In this document: one piece after another, positions 6,703 through 9,316 of the stretch
Position numbering within the stretch: position 1 is the stretch's first letter
How the letters are laid out: each line of letters begins with the position of its first letter
Notes under the pieces: model-generated
Told to the model about the DNA's origin: nothing
The model's database searches: none
The model's input: the letters and a program-made list of their open reading frames with translations, nothing else
Program-made: the position numbers and the translations under genes
NCBI GenBank assembly: GCA_964355075.1
Contig: CAYHCF010000057.1
Location: 1 to 9,316 of the forward strand
DNA: 9,316 nt
Direction: 5' to 3'
Origin: B1 sp964355075
Lineage (GTDB): Bacteria > Bacteroidota > Bacteroidia > UKL13-3

Positions 6703-6741
6703 ACAGGTGCGTATTATGTTTTAGGTTCAGGCTTGAAGGGT

Positions 6742-7560
6742 CTATTTTATTTTTGATGACATTGGGTTTTTGATATTCTTATAATTGATTAATTCAGCCT
6801 TAATAGAACCCACAAAAATCTCAGTTTTAATCAATAAAGGCAGTTTGTTTTCATCATCTGTTACCCATAATGTCAGTGCTTCATTGTCGGTAAAAACCCT
6901 TCCTTTAATCAATTGTGGCTTAATAATCAAGGTTTTAAAAGTGCCTACTGTCGTTTCAATGATTTCTTTGCCGATATATTTAAAACGCAACTGATAATTT
7001 TCGCCATCCATATATAAGTTGATTGGAAAGGTATCCCCGATTTTAGCATTGGTCATATCGGTTGAGCGGGCGAAATAGATAGCCGAAACAACATCCTGTG
7101 TTTGCTTTTCTATGCTCACTTTCCCCCGTCGGCTGGTTGCAAAACCACCCAGGTGGTCAAAAAGTATAAAATCGCTATCCGTATAATTTCCTTCCTTAAC
7201 TTTTTTAATGCATTTCCAGGGAATCAAAGCTTCTTCATCCACATAACTTTCGTATTCATCTTTCACTTTATACATGATATCCACCAATCCGGCCGATTTA
7301 CCTGCTACCTTGATGTGAAAGGAGCTGCGGTCGTTAACTTTCTCCGGTTTATCATCAATTTCAAATTTTGCAATACCTCCGTTTAGCGGTCCATAATGCA
7401 CCCGGTAAGTGAGTTTCTCACCAAATGAAAATGCATTATTATTTATCTTTTTAATTTCATGGGTTTTTGCAGTTTTACCTTTAGGCAATTCCTCCGCGAT
7501 AAGCATCTGGGTCAGAATCAGTAAACCGACACTCAAAAATAAAACCGATTTGTTCTTCAT
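6742..7560 (-). CDS. DUF3108 domain-containing exported protein
   Basis: The 272-residue protein has a signal peptide: basic MKNK, then a hydrophobic stretch to about residue 21 with likely cleavage after LIA at 22. It is therefore exported to the periplasm or outer membrane. The rest resembles DUF3108 proteins of Bacteroidota: FSFGEKLTYRVHYGPLNGGI (44-63), a middle segment with the ARSTDM stretch and GDTFPINLYMDGENYQLRF (175-193), and an end pattern LWVTDDENKLPLLIKTEIFVGSIKAEL (231-257). The pattern of beta-strands suggests a beta-rich fold. The function of the family is not established. The ATG at 7560 is fixed by the signal peptide. It is followed on the same strand by the carotenoid genes after only 39 bases, so it may share their transcript. 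Whether it contributes to pigment or envelope biology is not known. Confidence 0.88.
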   Translation of the reverse strand: MKNKSVLFLSVGLLILTQMLIAEELPKGKTAKTHEIKKINNNAFSFGEKLTYRVHYGPLNGGIAKFEIDDKPEKVNDRSSFHIKVAGKSAGLVDIMYKVKDEYESYVDEEALIPWKCIKKVKEGNYTDSDFILFDHLGGFATSRRGKVSIEKQTQDVVSAIYFARSTDMTNAKIGDTFPINLYMDGENYQLRFKYIGKEIIETTVGTFKTLIIKPQLIKGRVFTDNEALTLWVTDDENKLPLLIKTEIFVGSIKAELINYKNIKNPMSSKIK

Positions 7561-7667
7561 ATTCCGGGTTTATGCAATCCTTATACCAAATTGAAAATTG
7601 AAATGGATTATTTTACTAATTAGTTTATTTAAAGCTTGGTTTACAGATAGTGACATCTGGAATTTTG

Positions 7668-9215
7668 TTAAATGTCAAACTTAATTCCTTGGGCCAAAGG
7701 CAATTCTTTGCCATAATTGAGGGTGTTGGTTTGCCTGCGCATATAGACTTTCCAGGCATCGCTGCCGCTTTCACGACCACCGCCGGTTTCCTTTTCTCCA
7801 CCAAAAGCGCCTCCAATTTCGGCCCCGCTGGTTCCAATATTCACATTGGCAATTCCGCAATCACTTCCCCTGGCACTCAGAAAGGTTTCGGCCTCCTGCA
7901 TATTGTCGGTGAAGATACTTGAACTCAATCCCTGTTTCACTCCATTTTGCATGGCAATGGCTTCTTCCAGCGTTTGGTATTTCATTAAATATAAGATGGG
8001 AGCGAAGGTTTCGGCCTGTACAATTTCAAAGTTATTTTGTGCTTCGCAAAGTGTTGGTTTTACATAGCAACCACTTTCAAAACCTTCTCCTTGCAGCACC
8101 TCAGCACCATAAATTACTTTTCCGCCCTGGGTCTTTAGTTTTTCGATGGCACTCGTATAAGCAGCCACTGCTGCCTTATCAATTAAAGGTCCTACTAAAT
8201 TTCCGGTAAGCGGGTTTCCCACACTAAGTTGACCATACGTTTTTATCAGTTTTTCTTTAACGGTTTCATATAAGCTTTCGTGAATAATCAAACGACGAGT
8301 GGTGGTACAACGCTGACCGGCTGTTCCGGCTGCCCCAAATACAGTAGCAATCATAGCCAAATCTAAGTTTGCATGTTCTGAAATGATGATGGCATTATTA
8401 CCACCCAATTCTAATAATGCTTTCCCAAATCTTTGCGCCAAAGCAGCGCCCACTGCTTTTCCCATACGGGTTGAACCGGTTGCAGATACCAGTGGAATGC
8501 GTTCATCGTGGCTCATCCATTCACCCACTTTATAATCACCGTTAATCAGGCAGAACAATCCTTCAGGCAAGTTGTTTTCTTTGATTACCCTGGCCATTAA
8601 ATTCTGGCAAGCCACAGCTGATAGAGGCGTTTTTTCTGATGGTTTCCAGATACAAACATCGCCACAAATTGCCGCCAGCATTGCGTTCCAGCTCCAAACG
8701 GCAACGGGGAAATTAAAGGCTGAAATAATTCCTACAATTCCAATCGGGTGATATTGATCATACATACGGTGGTTTGGCCTTTCACTGTGCATGGTTAAGC
8801 CATGTAATTGCCGGCTCAGGCCTACAGCAAAATCGCAGATATCAATCATCTCCTGAACTTCGCCCAAACCTTCCTGAAGCATTTTGCCCATCTCATAACT
8901 TACTAATTTACCAAGAGGCTCTTTGTATTCACGCAAGAGGTTTCCATACTGACGTACGAGATCGCCTCGTTTCGGGGCAGGAACATTTCTCCAGTATTGG
9001 TAGGCTTCTTCAGCTTTTTGAATGACAGTATGGTATTCTGATTCGGTAGTATAACTTATTTTCCCAATTAACTTTCCGTCAACGGGTGAATAAATTTCCT
9101 TAGCGGGAGCTTCTGGGGTTGAAAAATGTTGCTGTCCGGTTGATGTACCGTGGTTTGAGGCTCCTATGCCTAATTCTTTTAAAAAGTCTAAGGAGAAAGT
9201 TTGTGCTGTGGTCAT
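7668..9215 (-). CDS. amaB: ALDH7-family aldehyde dehydrogenase (L-piperidine-6-carboxylate / aminoadipate semialdehyde dehydrogenase)
   Basis: This NAD(P)-dependent cytosolic enzyme most likely oxidises 2-aminoadipate 6-semialdehyde (in equilibrium with piperidine-6-carboxylate) to 2-aminoadipate in lysine or pipecolate breakdown. With the ATG at 9215 it has 515 residues. Aldehyde dehydrogenase landmarks are N168 in SAFNFP, K191 in WKPSEKTP, the cofactor-loop segment SATGSTRMGK (244-253), E269 in LELGGNN, the catalytic C303 in GQRCTTTRR and E402 in ETFAP. The ALDH7/antiquitin signature is clear in NVNIGTSGAEIGGAFGG (457-473), then EKETGGGRESGSDAWK (474-489). A longer frame runs from a TTG at 9242, but its extra nine codons lie in the repeat at 9228-9307, so 9215 is preferred. 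No other lysine-catabolism gene is nearby, so the exact substrate is an inference from the family. A repeat occupies most of the sequence just upstream. Confidence 0.92.
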   Translation of the reverse strand: MTTAQTFSLDFLKELGIGASNHGTSTGQQHFSTPEAPAKEIYSPVDGKLIGKISYTTESEYHTVIQKAEEAYQYWRNVPAPKRGDLVRQYGNLLREYKEPLGKLVSYEMGKMLQEGLGEVQEMIDICDFAVGLSRQLHGLTMHSERPNHRMYDQYHPIGIVGIISAFNFPVAVWSWNAMLAAICGDVCIWKPSEKTPLSAVACQNLMARVIKENNLPEGLFCLINGDYKVGEWMSHDERIPLVSATGSTRMGKAVGAALAQRFGKALLELGGNNAIIISEHANLDLAMIATVFGAAGTAGQRCTTTRRLIIHESLYETVKEKLIKTYGQLSVGNPLTGNLVGPLIDKAAVAAYTSAIEKLKTQGGKVIYGAEVLQGEGFESGCYVKPTLCEAQNNFEIVQAETFAPILYLMKYQTLEEAIAMQNGVKQGLSSSIFTDNMQEAETFLSARGSDCGIANVNIGTSGAEIGGAFGGEKETGGGRESGSDAWKVYMRRQTNTLNYGKELPLAQGIKFDI

Positions 9216-9227
9216 ATATTTTATTTT

Positions 9228-9307
9228 GCCACTAAGTCGCAAAGGCGCAAAGTGTTTTTAATCGATTATTTTAGAATTATTTTTTTGTTTCTTAGTTTCT
9301 TAGTAGC
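9228..9307. repeat. 80-bp divergent inverted-repeat copy upstream of the aldehyde dehydrogenase, with flanking 8-bp direct repeat
   Basis: The right arm (9287-9307) on the minus strand reads GCTAC plus TAAGAAAC twice, the same octamer scheme as at the other two sites. The left arm (from 9228) reads GCCAC plus TAAGTCGC and AAAGGCGC, a diverged version that matches the right arm at 13 of 21 positions. TTTATTTT occurs directly outside both ends (9220-9227 and 9308-9315), as a target-site duplication would. The flanks are AT-rich, so chance is possible. The inner 30 or so bases are AT-rich and code for nothing visible. The unit ends 12 bases before the ATG of the dehydrogenase. Confidence 0.7.
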
Positions 9308-9316
9308 TTTATTTTT

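Noticed and set aside
7644..7659. CAGAT / ATCTG hairpin just downstream of the aldehyde dehydrogenase
   Set aside because: The stem is only five pairs and no T-run follows on the minus strand, so it does not qualify as a terminator.
7650..8209. Plus-strand open frames opposite the aldehyde dehydrogenase
   Set aside because: They lie antisense to a strongly conserved gene, overlap each other and show no recognisable protein features.

Overview
The window looks like chromosomal core sequence from a member of the Bacteroidota. It is AT-rich, genes start without recognisable Shine-Dalgarno sites, and a partial gene at the left edge ends like a type IX secretion (T9SS type B) sorting domain. One start (tsaB) is preceded by a TAnnTTTG-type -7 box, as used in this phylum. 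A carotenoid gene pair points to a pigmented, probably free-living species. I cannot place it to genus.

Layout: the tail of a secreted-protein gene (+, 2-103) and a strong hairpin terminator (about 121-157) are followed by tsaB (-, 177-872). recJ (+, 1021-2724) is divergent from tsaB. Between the convergent 3' ends of recJ and glyQS lies a 570-bp unit (2733-3302). It is bounded by perfect 21-bp inverted repeats and carries a GxxExxY-family PD-(D/E)XK-like gene (-, 2760-3158). All remaining genes are on the minus strand, in transcription order from the right edge: an ALDH7-type aldehyde dehydrogenase (9215-7668), a secreted DUF3108 protein (7560-6742), the carotenoid hydratase-family gene cruF (6702-6049), a two-domain lycopene cyclase (6029-5346), gcvH (5254-4877) and glyQS (4780-3311).

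Function: most genes are housekeeping: tRNA t6A modification, recombination and repair, glycyl-tRNA charging and glycine cleavage. The aldehyde dehydrogenase is likely for lysine or pipecolate catabolism. cruF and the cyclase are closely spaced and probably co-transcribed, perhaps with the DUF3108 gene. Together they suggest carotenoid end-group modification, possibly a monocyclic hydroxylated carotenoid.

The most unusual content is a dispersed repeat family built as GCYAC plus tandem octamers NAAGAAAC. It occurs as inverted pairs at three intergenic sites. One pair brackets the GxxExxY gene. One forms a 57-nt hairpin directly upstream of glyQS. One forms an 80-bp pair directly upstream of the aldehyde dehydrogenase and is flanked by an 8-bp direct repeat. 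The three sites look like full and gene-less versions of one mobile or expanding element. No tRNA, rRNA, CRISPR array or conventional transposase gene was seen, and no gene-free stretch exceeds 300 bases.
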